A DNA stretch of 64,000 nucleotides from Synaphobranchus kaupii (GCA_029718625.1 CM056380.1:19409923-19473922); one strand, 5' to 3'. Counted from the stretch's first letter, positions 1 through 8,970 are shown. Numbers and translations: made by a program. The notes: a model not told the origin generated them from the sequence alone.

Positions 1-451
1 GTTCCCTAGAGTGGTAGGCTATAAATAGGCAGAGGAAACAAGGTCAACAAGAAAACAGCAAACATTAGGTCAATCGTTAGCCGACAGCAACGTAAAGTGA
101 AATAAAAATAATAATAACGGGAGATTTTGCAAAAACAAAGCAGAAACTAAATAAGCCCCTCTTCAGTCTGACCGAAGCTAAACGAAAATCGAAATAAAAA
201 TAGAAAAGTAAGTAAAAGCAAACCTACTTAAAATTCAAAGTTATTCTGACAGGTTCGTTAATTTAGCTAAACCAGCAGCCAATCTATGCCTATAAATGAA
301 CATTTTGTTGTTAATATGAGTTCTGTAACTTATTAAATTGAGTTTGCAGGAAAAGATAATTCTGAATAGAAACCGCTTGACGTGCCTTTACGCATGAATC
401 CAAACACACATAGATTTTGATTGTACCAAAGAACAAATTCAGATAAGGAAA
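1..451 (+). repeat. Long spacer of the 5S unit (type example)
   Basis: AT-rich spacer between the 7SL-like block of one unit and gene A of the next, present in every unit. I see no protein gene and no RNA gene I recognise. Visible features are a TATA-like box at 20-27, an (AAT)3-4 stretch near 105-116, and a CCAAT motif followed by a second TATAAA-like motif near 280-296. Marker sites vary between units: AAATAAAAAT or AAATTAAAAT near 201, CC or AC near 271, and CTTGACGTG or CTTCACGTG near 379. The origin of this segment is unknown. Confidence 0.8.
20..27 (+). promoter_or_regulatory. TATA-like box in the long spacer (all units)
   Basis: TATAAATA, inside the near-palindrome GGCTATAAATAGGC. It recurs 19 bp after each unit start. 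About 50 bp upstream lies the TGACGTCA element of the previous unit, an arrangement like a compact CRE plus TATA promoter facing right. No product is evident downstream before gene A, so function is inferred only. In unit 36 (58370-58377) the box reads TATAAATT. Confidence 0.35.
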
Positions 452-552
452 ATGACTAATTATGCAGTCGACAATATGCACTCTCGTAATTGTGCTCCTT
501 TGACCGCGTTGATAAGCAAAATAAAGCGGAACCGGCGGTTGAAGTTTAGAAA

Positions 553-559
553 TAATTTA
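553..559 (+). promoter_or_regulatory. 5S upstream TATA-like element (type example, gene A)
   Basis: AT-rich TAATTTAA at about -32 to -26 from the start of gene A, the distance at which many animal 5S genes carry a TATA-like element that helps position RNA polymerase III. The equivalent AATTTAA precedes gene B and even the dead relic C. Between this box and the gene lies a conserved CCCGGGTCAGCTC block. Confidence 0.6.
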
Positions 560-584
560 ACCCGGGTCAGCTCCGGTCACCTTC

Positions 585-704
585 GCTCACGGCCATACCA
601 CACTGAAAATGCCCGAACTCGTCTGATCTCGGAAGCCAAGCAGTGTAGGGCTTGGTTAGTACTTGGATGGGAGACCGCCTGGGAATACTAGGTGCTGTAA
701 GCAT
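585..704 (+). rRNA. 5S rRNA, unit 1 gene A
   Basis: 120-nt 5S rRNA, the RNA of the large ribosomal subunit made by RNA polymerase III. It starts GCTCACGGCCATACC and ends GGTGCTGTAAGCATT. Box C (about nt 80-97, TTGGATGGGAGACCGCC) matches the vertebrate consensus as I recall it. The box A region (about nt 50-64) differs at nt 53 (C), 60 (T) and 63 (A). Other differences from a fish consensus are C4, A18, A33 and T105. A T5 tract at the 3' end and three T4 tracts just beyond it can act as Pol III terminators. Type A is marked by AAAATG at nt 22-27, T40, G56 and T68. Confidence 0.95.
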
Positions 705-708
705 TTTT
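704..708 (+). terminator. Pol III T-run terminator of 5S gene A (type example)
   Basis: TTTTT directly at the 3' end of the 5S gene, followed within 30 bp by three TTTT runs that could act as backups. The same arrangement follows every full-length A and B gene. Confidence 0.8.
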
Positions 709-946
709 AAAAAGTTTTGTTTTCCGTTTTCGCACGCGATGGGGCTGTTCGCCGAGGTAAAAGGTGGAAACTATCACTGTATTATTCACAATGATGATAA
801 TTAAACGTCTTCGTATCCTAATTATGCAGTCGATAATATTCACTCTCGTAATTTTGCTCCTTTGACCGCGTTGATAAGCAAAATTAAACGGAACCGGCGG
901 TTGACGTTTAGAAACAATTTAACCCGGGTCAGCTCAGGGCAACTTC

Positions 947-1067
947 GCTCACGGCCATACCACACTGAAAGAGCCCGAACTCGTGCCGATCTCGGAAGCC
1001 AAACAGTGTAGGGCCTGGTTAGTACTTGGATGGGAGACCGCCTGGGAATACTAGGTGCTGTAAGCAT
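947..1067 (+). rRNA. 5S rRNA, unit 1 gene B, 1-nt insertion
   Basis: Type B copy, marked by AAAGAG at nt 22-27, C40, A56 and C68. It has an extra G at 985 (TCGTGCCG where other B copies have TCGTCCG), inside loop B/helix III, so it is 121 nt. The insertion would disturb the fold of the transcript, so this copy may be a pseudogene. Confidence 0.9.
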
Positions 1068-1302
1068 TTTTAAAAGTTTTGTTTTCCGTTTTCGCACGCG
1101 ATGGGGCTGTTCGCCGAGGTAAAAGGTGGAAACTATCACTGTATTATTCACAATGATGATAATTAAACGTATCCTAATTATGCAGTCGATAATATGCACT
1201 CTCGTAATTGTGCTCCTTTGACCGCGTTGATAAACAGAATTAAGCGGAACCGGCGTTTGAAATTTAGAAACAATTTAACCCGGGTCAGCTCATTTCACCT
1301 TT

Positions 1303-1339
1303 GCTCACGGCCATCCCACACTGAAAAGGCCCGAACCCG
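1303..1339 (+). pseudogene. 5S rRNA relic C, truncated after ~37 nt (type example)
   Basis: The first 37 nt of a 5S gene (GCTCACGGCCATCCC onward), preceded by the same upstream segment as A and B. Homology then stops abruptly, so the internal promoter (box A, intermediate element, box C) is missing and TFIIIA cannot be recruited. It shares the non-consensus bases C4, A18 and A33 with A and B. The relic recurs in all 38 units where this part is visible; its position is given in each 7SL-like entry. Confidence 0.9.
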
Positions 1340-1364
1340 AGCTGTATTGTGATAGCGCATTTTC

Positions 1365-1502
1365 AAAACTCAAGTGTCATCGATTGCAGTGCGCATTAGG
1401 TGTAAACGACAATTCGGCAGCTCAGAGCACCTGTCCTCAAGCGATCCGCTAGCCTCAGCCTTTCAGTAGCTTGGATGACAGGCTCACGCCACCGCGCCCA
1501 GC
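1365..1502 (-). pseudogene. 7SL (SRP) RNA Alu-domain-like sequence, unit 1, antisense
   Basis: Read on the minus strand, 1502 down to 1418 aligns over about 85 nt with the 5' end of vertebrate 7SL RNA as I recall it: GCTGGGCGCGGTGGCGTGAG, then CTACT, GGCTGAGGCT and GGATCGCTTGAG, at roughly 80% identity with one 1-nt gap. Downstream it diverges, keeps GCACTGCA (like CCACTGCA near the 3' end of 7SL), and meets TTTT at 1368-1365. It therefore looks like a 7SL sequence lacking the S domain. A TGACGTCA element lies 45-52 bp upstream of the 5' end, where the vertebrate 7SL promoter carries an ATF/CRE site. It could be a dead rearranged 7SL copy or a transcribed ~138-nt RNA. Homology is fairly sure; expression is unknown. 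Confidence 0.68.
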
Positions 1503-1546
1503 GAAAGCCGAATGGCATTTTATTGCTTTTCTAGAAAGCAGTGTTG

Positions 1547-1554
1547 TGACGTCA
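1547..1554 (-). promoter_or_regulatory. CRE/ATF-type palindrome upstream of the 7SL-like block (type example)
   Basis: TGACGTCA, 45-52 bp upstream of the 7SL-like 5' end, with an AT-rich AATAAAA (minus strand) at about -16 to -22. It is also about 50 bp upstream of the rightward TATA-like box, so it could serve both directions. It is present in all units with the block, but changed to TGACGTAA in units 3 (4704-4711) and 4 (6286-6293). Confidence 0.55.
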
Positions 1555-2126
1555 AATAGGCATCAGTCTGATTCTCTGCGCAACGTTCCCTAGAGTGGTA
1601 GGCTATAAATAGGCAGAGGAAACAAGGTCAACAAGAAAACAGCAAACATTAGGTCAATCGTTAGCCGACAGCAACGTGAAGTGAAATAAAAATAATAATA
1701 ACGGGAGATTTTGCAAAAACAAAGCAGAAACTAAATAAGCCCCTCTTCAGTCTGACCGAAGCTAAACGAAAATCGAAATAAAAATAGAAAAGTAAGTAAA
1801 AGCAAACCTACTTAAAATTCAAAGTTATTCTGACAGGTTCGTTAATTTAGCTAAACCAGCAGCCAATCTATGCCTATAAATTAACATTTTGTTGTTAATA
1901 TGAGTTCTGTAACTTATTAAATTGAGTTTGCAGGAAAAGATAATTCTGAATAGAAACCGCTTGACGTGCCTTTACGCATGAATCCAAACACACATAGATT
2001 TTGATTGTACCAAAGAACAAATTCAGATAAGGAAAATGACTAATTATGCAGTCGACAATATGCACTCTCGTAATTGTGCTCCTTTGACCGCGTTGATAAG
2101 CAAAATAAAGCGGAACCGGCGGTTGA

Positions 2127-2248
2127 CGTTTAGAAACAATTTAACCCGGGTCAGCTCAGGGCAACTTCGCTCACGGCCATACCACGCTGAAAGAGCCCGA
2201 ACTCGTCCGATCTCGGAAGCCAAACAGTGTAGGGCCAGGTTAGTACTT
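2127..2248 (+). other. Probable gene-conversion tract in unit 2 slot A
   Basis: Slot A of unit 2 carries type-B sequence: upstream TTGACGTTTAGAAAC and AGGGCAACTTC, then a type-B gene. G18 and A69 are shared with the B genes of units 3 and 4, not with unit 2's own B gene. Sequence just upstream (AAAATAAAGC) is still type A, so the switch lies between about 2103 and 2127. The tract ends are approximate. Confidence 0.75.
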
Positions 2249-2288
2249 GGATGGGAGACCGCCTGGGAATACTAGGTGCTGTAAGCAT
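2169..2288 (+). rRNA. 5S rRNA, unit 2 slot A (type-B sequence)
   Basis: Type-B gene sitting in the A position. It has G18 and A69, as in the B genes of units 3 and 4. Box C is intact. Confidence 0.94.
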
Positions 2289-2529
2289 TTTTAAAAGTTT
2301 TGTTTTCCGTTTTCGCACGCGATGGGGCTGTTCGCCGAGGTAAAAGGTGGAAACTATCACTGTATTATTCACAATGATGATAATTAAACGTCTTCGTATC
2401 CTAATTATGCAGTCGATAATATTCACTCTCGTAATTTTGCTCCTTTGACCGCGTTGATAAGCAAAATTAAACGGAACCGGCGGTTGACGTTTAGAAACAA
2501 TTTAACCCGGGTCAGCTCAGGGCAACTTC

Positions 2530-2649
2530 GCTCACGGCCATACCACACTGAAAGAGCCCGAACTCGTCCGATCTCGGAAGCCAAACAGTGTAGGGCCTGG
2601 TTAGTACTTGGATGGGAGACCGCCTGGGAATACTAGGTGCTGTAAGCAT
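2530..2649 (+). rRNA. 5S rRNA, unit 2 gene B
   Basis: Standard type B (A18, T69). The 7-bp deletion of this unit lies about 41 bp beyond the gene, past the terminator runs. Confidence 0.95.
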
Positions 2650-2939
2650 TTTTAAAAGTTTTGTTTTCCGTTTTCGCACGCGATGGGGCTGAGGTAAAAG
2701 GTGGAAACTATCACTGTATTATTCACAATGATGATAATTAAACGTATCCTAATTATGCAGTCGATAATATGCACTCTCGTAATTGTGCTCCTTTGACCGC
2801 GTTGATAAACAGAATTAAGCGGAACCGGCGTTTGAAATTTAGAAACAATTTAACCCGGGTCAGCTCATTTCACCTTTGCTCACGGCCATCCCACACTGAA
2901 AAGGCCCGAACCCGAGCTGTATTGTGATAGCGCATTTTC

Positions 2940-3077
2940 AAAACTCAAGTGTCATCGATTGCAGTGCGCATTAGGTGTAAACGACAATTCGGCAGCTCAG
3001 AGCACCTGTCCTCAAGCGATCCGCTAGCCTCAGCCTTTCAGTAGCTTGGATGACAGGCTCACGCCACCGCGCCCAGC
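2940..3077 (-). pseudogene. 7SL-like block, unit 2, antisense
   Basis: 5S relic C at 2878-2914 (+) precedes it; TGACGTCA at 3122-3129. Confidence 0.66.
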
Positions 3078-3743
3078 GAAAGCCGAATGGCATTTTATTG
3101 CTTTTCTAGAAAGCAGTGTTGTGACGTCAAATAGGCATCAGTCTGATTCTCTGCGCAACGTTCCCTAGAGTGGTAGGCTATAAATAGGCAGAGGAAACAA
3201 GGTCAACAAGAAAACAGCAAACATTAGGTCAATCGTTAGCCGACAGCAACGTGAAGTGAAATAAAAATAATAATAACGGGAGATTTTGCAAAAACAAAAC
3301 AGAAACTAAATAAGCCCCTCTTCAGTCTGACCGAAGCTAAACGAAAATCGAAATTAAAATAGAAAAGTAAGTAAAAGCAAACCTACTTAAAATTCAAAGT
3401 TATTCTGACAGGTTCGTTAATTTAGCTAAACCAGCAGCCAATCTATGCCTATAAATGAACATTTTGTTGTTAATATGAGTTCTGTAACTTATTAAATTGA
3501 GTTTGCAGGAAAAGATAATTCTGAATAGAAACCGCTTCACGTGCCTTTACGCATGAATCCAAACACACATAGATTTTGATTGTACCAAAGAACAAATTCA
3601 GATAAGGAAAATGACTAATTATGCAGTCGACAATATGCACTCTCGTAATTGTGCTCCTTTGACCGCGTTGATAAGCAAAATAAAGCGGAACCGGCGGTTG
3701 AAGTTTAGAAATAATTTAACCCGGGTCAGCTCCGGTCACCTTC

Positions 3744-3863
3744 GCTCACGGCCATACCACACTGAAAATGCCCGAACTCGTCTGATCTCGGAAGCCAAGC
3801 AGTGTAGGGCTTGGTTTGTACTTGGATGGGAGACCGCCTGGGAATACTAGGTGCTGTAAGCAT
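3744..3863 (+). rRNA. 5S rRNA, unit 3 gene A
   Basis: Type A with a private A74T change at 3817 (GGTTTGTAC), near the intermediate element and box C. Confidence 0.94.
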
Positions 3864-4104
3864 TTTTAAAAGTTTTGTTTTCCGTTTTCGCACGCGATGG
3901 GGCTGTTCGCCGAGGTAAAAGGTGGAAACTATCACTGTATTATTCACAATGATGATAATTAAACGTCTTCCTATCCTAATTATGCAGTGGACAATATTCA
4001 CTCTCGTAATTTTGCTCCTTTGACCGCGTTGATAAGCAAAATTAAACGGAACCGGCGGTTGACGTTTAGAAACAATTTAACCCGGGTCAGCTCAGGGCAA
4101 CTTC

Positions 4105-4224
4105 GCTCACGGCCATACCACGCTGAAAGAGCCCGAACTCGTCCGATCTCGGAAGCCAAACAGTGTAGGGCCAGGTTAGTACTTGGATGGGAGACCGCCT
4201 GGGAATACTAGGTGCTGTAAGCAT
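4105..4224 (+). rRNA. 5S rRNA, unit 3 gene B
   Basis: Type B with G18 and A69, shared with unit 4 gene B and unit 2 slot A. Confidence 0.95.
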
Positions 4225-4521
4225 TTTTAAAAGTTTTGTTTTCCGTTTTCGCACGCGATGGGGCTGTTCGCCGAGGTAAAAGGTGGAAACTATCACTGTA
4301 TTATTCACAATGATGATAATTAAACGTATCCTAATTATGCAGTCGATAATATGCACTCTCGTAATTGTGCTCCTTTGACCGCGTTGATAAACAGAATTAA
4401 GCGGAACCGGCGTTTGAAATTTAGAAACAATTTAACCCGGGTCAGCTCATTTCACCTTTGCTCACGGCCATCCCACACTGAAAAGGCCCGAACCCGAGCT
4501 GTATTGTGATAGCGCATTTTC

Positions 4522-4659
4522 AAAACTCCAGTGTCATCGATTGCAGTGCGCATTAGGTGTAAACGACAATTCGGCAGCTCAGAGCACCTGTCCTCAAGCG
4601 ATCCGCTAGCCTCAGCCTTTCAGTAGCTTGGATGACAGGCTCACGCCACCGCGCCCAGC
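4522..4659 (-). pseudogene. 7SL-like block, unit 3, antisense
   Basis: Relic C at 4460-4496 (+). The upstream CRE is altered to TGACGTAA (4704-4711), and the 3' part has one substitution (ACTCCAGTG on + in place of ACTCAAGTG), both shared with unit 4. Confidence 0.64.
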
Positions 4660-5325
4660 GAAAGCCGAATGGCATTTTATTGCTTTTCTAGAAAGCAGTG
4701 TTGTGACGTAAAATAGGCATCAGTCTGATTCTCTGCGCAACGTTCCCTAGAGTGGTAGGCTATAAATAGGCAGAGGAAACAAGGTCAACAAGAAAACAGC
4801 AAACATTAGGTCAATCGTTAGCCGACAGCAACGTGAAGTGAAATAAAAATAATAATAACGGGAGATTTTGCAAAAACAAAGCAGAAACTAAATAAGCCCC
4901 TCTTCAGTCTGACCGAAGCTAAACGAAAATCGAAATAAAAATAGAAAAGTAAGTAAAAGCAAACCTACTTAAAATTCAAAGTTATTCTGACAGGTTCGTT
5001 AATTTAGCTAAAACAGCAGCCAATCTATGCCTATAAATGAACATTTTGTTGTTAATATGAGTTCTGTAACTTATTAAATTGAGTTTGCAGGAAAAGATAA
5101 TTCTGAATAGAAACCGCTTGACGTGCCTTTACGCATGAATCCAAACACACATAGATTTTGATTGTACCAAAGAACAAATTCAGATAAGGAAAATGACTAA
5201 TTATGCAGTCGACAATATGCACTCTCGTAATTGTGCTCCTTTGACCGCGTTGATAAGCAAAATAAAGCGGAACCGGCGGTTGAAGTTTAGAAATAATTTA
5301 ACCCGGGTCAGCTCCGGTCACCTTC

Positions 5326-5445
5326 GCTCACGGCCATACCACACTGAAAATGCCCGAACTCGTCTGATCTCGGAAGCCAAGCAGTGTAGGGCTTGGTTAG
5401 TACTTGGATGGGAGACCGCCTGGGAATACTAGGTGCTGTAAGCAT
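5326..5445 (+). rRNA. 5S rRNA, unit 4 gene A
   Basis: Standard type A (A49). Confidence 0.95.
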
Positions 5446-5686
5446 TTTTAAAAGTTTTGTTTTCCGTTTTCGCACGCGATGGGGCTGTTCGCCGAGGTAA
5501 AAGGTGGAAACTATCACTGTATTATTCACAATGATGATAATTAAACGTCTTCCTATCCTAATTATGCAGTGGACAATATTCACTCTCGTAATTTTGCTCC
5601 TTTGACCGCGTTGATAAGCAAAATTAAACGGAACCGGCGGTTGACGTTTAGAAACAATTTAACCCGGGTCAGCTCAGGGCAACTTC

Positions 5687-5806
5687 GCTCACGGCCATAC
5701 CACGCTGAAAGAGCCCGAACTCGTCCGATCTCGGAAGCCAAACAGTGTAGGGCCAGGTTAGTACTTGGATGGGAGACCGCCTGGGAATACTAGGTGCTGT
5801 AAGCAT
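5687..5806 (+). rRNA. 5S rRNA, unit 4 gene B
   Basis: Type B with G18 and A69. Confidence 0.95.
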
Positions 5807-6103
5807 TTTTAAAAGTTTTGTTTTCCGTTTTCGCACGCGATGGGGCTGTTCGCCGAGGTAAAAGGTGGAAACTATCACTGTATTATTCACAATGATGATA
5901 ATTAAACGTATCCTAATTATGCAGTCGATAATATGCACTCTCGTAATTGTGCTCCTTTGACCGCGTTGATAAACAGAATTAAGCGGAACCGGCGTTTGAA
6001 ATTTAGAAACAATTTAACCCGGGTCAGCTCATTTCACCTTTGCTCACGGCCATCCCACACTGAAAAGGCCCGAACCCGAGCTGTATTGTGATAGCGCATT
6101 TTC

Positions 6104-6241
6104 AAAACTCCAGTGTCATCGATTGCAGTGCGCATTAGGTGTAAACGACAATTCGGCAGCTCAGAGCACCTGTCCTCAAGCGATCCGCTAGCCTCAGCCT
6201 TTCAGTAGCTTGGATGACAGGCTCACGCCACCGCGCCCAGC
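6104..6241 (-). pseudogene. 7SL-like block, unit 4, antisense
   Basis: Relic C at 6042-6078 (+). CRE altered to TGACGTAA at 6286-6293. Confidence 0.64.
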
Positions 6242-6907
6242 GAAAGCCGAATGGCATTTTATTGCTTTTCTAGAAAGCAGTGTTGTGACGTAAAATAGGC
6301 ATCAGTCTGATTCTCTGCGCAACGTTCCCTAGAGTGGTAGGCTATAAATAGGCAGAGGAAACAAGGTCAACAAGAAAACAGCAAACATTAGGTCAATCGT
6401 TAGCCGACAGCAACGTGAAGTGAAATAAAAATAATAATAACGGGAGATTTTGCAAAAACAAAGCAGAAACTAAATAAGCCCCTCTTCAGTCTGACCGAAG
6501 CTAAACGAAAATCGAAATAAAAATAGAAAAGTAAGTAAAAGCAAACCTACTTAAAATTCAAAGTTATTCTGACAGGTTCGTTAATTTAGCTAAAACAGCA
6601 GCCAATCTATGCCTATAAATGAACATTTTGTTGTTAATATGAGTTCTGTAACTTATTAAATTGAGTTTGCAGGAAAAGATAATTCTGAATAGAAACCGCT
6701 TGACGTGCCTTTACGCATGAATCCAAACACACATAGATTTTGATTGTACCAAAGAACAAATTCAGATAAGGAAAATGACTAATTATGCAGTCGACAATAT
6801 GCACTCTCGTAATTGTGCTCCTTTGACCGCGTTGATAAGCAAAATAAAGCGGAACCGGCGGTTGAAGTTTAGAAATAATTTAACCCGGGTCAGCTCCGGT
6901 CACCTTC

Positions 6908-7027
6908 GCTCACGGCCATACCACACTGAAAATGCCCGAACTCGTCTGATCTCGGAAGCCAAGCAGTGTAGGGCTTGGTTAGTACTTGGATGGGAGACCG
7001 CCTGGGAATACTAGGTGCTGTAAGCAT
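6908..7027 (+). rRNA. 5S rRNA, unit 5 gene A
   Basis: Standard type A (A49). Confidence 0.95.
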
Positions 7028-7268
7028 TTTTAAAAGTTTTGTTTTCCGTTTTCGCACGCGATGGGGCTGTTCGCCGAGGTAAAAGGTGGAAACTATCACT
7101 GTATTATTCACAATGATGATAATTAAACGTCTTCGTATCCTAATTATGCAGTCGATAATATTCACTCTCGTAATTTTGCTCCTTTGACCGCGTTGATAAG
7201 CAAAATTAAACGGAACCGGCGGTTGACGTTTAGAAACAATTTAACCCGGGTCAGCTCAGGGCAACTTC

Positions 7269-7388
7269 GCTCACGGCCATACCACACTGAAAGAGCCCGA
7301 ACTCGTCCGATCTCGGAAGCCAAACAGTGTAGGGCCTGGTTAGTACTTGGATGGGAGACCGCCTGGGAATACTAGGTGCTGTAAGCAT
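7269..7388 (+). rRNA. 5S rRNA, unit 5 gene B
   Basis: Standard type B; upstream -6 is A. Confidence 0.95.
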
Positions 7389-7685
7389 TTTTAAAAGTTT
7401 TGTTTTCCGTTTTCGCACGCGATGGGGCTGTTCGCCGAGGTAAAAGGTGGAAACTATCACTGTATTATTCACAATGATGATAATTAAACGTATCCTAATT
7501 ATGCAGTCGATAATATGCACTCTCGTAATTGTGCTCCTTTGACCGCGTTGATAAACAGAATTAAGCGGAACCGGCGTTTGAAATTTAGAAACAATTTAAC
7601 CCGGGTCAGCTCATTTCACCTTTGCTCACGGCCATCCCACACTGAAAAGGCCCGAACCCGAGCTGTATTGTGATAGCGCATTTTC

Positions 7686-7823
7686 AAAACTCAAGTGTCA
7701 TCGATTGCAGTGCGCATTAGGTGTAAACGACAATTCGGCAGCTCAGAGCACCTGTCCTCAAGCGATCCGCTAGCCTCAGCCTTTCAGTAGCTTGGATGAC
7801 AGGCTCACGCCACCGCGCCCAGC
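7686..7823 (-). pseudogene. 7SL-like block, unit 5, antisense
   Basis: Relic C at 7624-7660 (+); intact CRE at 7868-7875. Confidence 0.66.
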
Positions 7824-8489
7824 GAAAGCCGAATGGCATTTTATTGCTTTTCTAGAAAGCAGTGTTGTGACGTCAAATAGGCATCAGTCTGATTCTCTGC
7901 GCAACGTTCCCTAGAGTGGTAGGCTATAAATAGGCAGAGGAAACAAGGTCAACAAGAAAACAGCAAACATTAGGTCAATCGTTAGCCGACAGCAACGTGA
8001 AGTGAAATAAAAATAATAATAACGGGAGATTTTGCAAAAACAAAGCAGAAACTAAATAAGCCCCTCTTCAGTCTGACCGAAGCTAAACGAAAATCGAAAT
8101 TAAAATAGAAAAGTAAGTAAAAGCAAACCTACTTAAAATTCAAAGTTATTCTGACAGGTTCGTTAATTTAGCTAAACCAGCAGCCAATCTATGCCTATAA
8201 ATGAACATTTTGTTGTTAATATGAGTTCTGTAACTTATTAAATTGAGTTTGCAGGAAAAGATAATTCTGAATAGAAACCGCTTCACGTGCCTTTACGCAT
8301 GAATCCAAACACACATAGATTTTGATTGTACCAAAGAACAAATTCAGATAAGGAAAATGACTAATTATGCAGTCGACAATATGCACTCTCGTAATTGTGC
8401 TCCTTTGACCGCGTTGATAAGCAAAATAAAGCGGAACCGGCGGTTGAAGTTTAGAAATAATTTAACCCAGGTCAGCTCCGGTCACCTTC

Positions 8490-8609
8490 GCTCACGGCCA
8501 TACCACACTGAAAATGCCCGAACTCGTCTGATCTCGGCAGCCAAGCAGTGTAGGGCTTGGTTAGTACTTGGATGGGAGACCGCCTGGGAATACTAGGTGC
8601 TGTAAGCAT
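8490..8609 (+). rRNA. 5S rRNA, unit 6 gene A
   Basis: Type A with A49C (GGCAGCC), a change at the start of box A shared by many units from here to unit 24. The conserved upstream CCCGGG reads CCCAGG here only. Confidence 0.95.
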
Positions 8610-8850
8610 TTTTAAAAGTTTTGTTTTCCGTTTTCGCACGCGATGGGGCTGTTCGCCGAGGTAAAAGGTGGAAACTATCACTGTATTATTCACAATGATG
8701 ATAATTAAACGTCTTCGTATCCTAATTATGCAGTCGATAATATTCACTCTCGTAATTTTGCTCCTTTGACCGCGTTGATAAGCAAAATTAAACGGAACCG
8801 GCGGTTGACGTTTAGAAACAATTTAACCCGGGTCAGCTCAGGGCGACTTC

Positions 8851-8970
8851 GCTCACGGCCATACCACACTGAAAGAGCCCGAACTCGTCCGATCTCGGAA
8901 GCCAAACAGTGTAGGGCCTGGTTAGTACTTGGATGGGAGACCGCCTGGGAATACTAGGTGCTGTAAGCAT
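8851..8970 (+). rRNA. 5S rRNA, unit 6 gene B
   Basis: Type B; upstream -6 is G (AGGGCGACTTC). This marker accompanies A49C in gene A of the same unit. Confidence 0.95.

Noticed and set aside
1..451. Other small RNA genes (U6, U1, U2, tRNA) in the long spacer
   Set aside because: I looked for their conserved cores and A/B boxes on both strands and found only chance short matches.
452..691. Short ORFs of 60-91 codons recurring every unit on both strands over the 5S genes
   Set aside because: They run through 5S rRNA sequence and its spacer, overlap each other on opposite strands, and recur only because the DNA repeats. There is no known domain or coding signature.
1383..1420. Plus-strand match of TGCAGTGCGC, GGTGT and TTCGGCA to the 7SL loop region, which would imply an inverted 7SL piece
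   Set aside because: Suggestive but short and gapped. The hairpins of 7SL are partly self-complementary, and the minus-strand colinear reading is simpler. A structure-aware search is needed to decide.
1418..1502. Primate Alu contamination as the source of the Alu-like sequence
   Set aside because: It is in every unit in the same place, has diverged from 7SL, and is preceded by a 7SL-like promoter element. It lacks Alu-specific changes such as CCCAGCACTTTGGGAGG.
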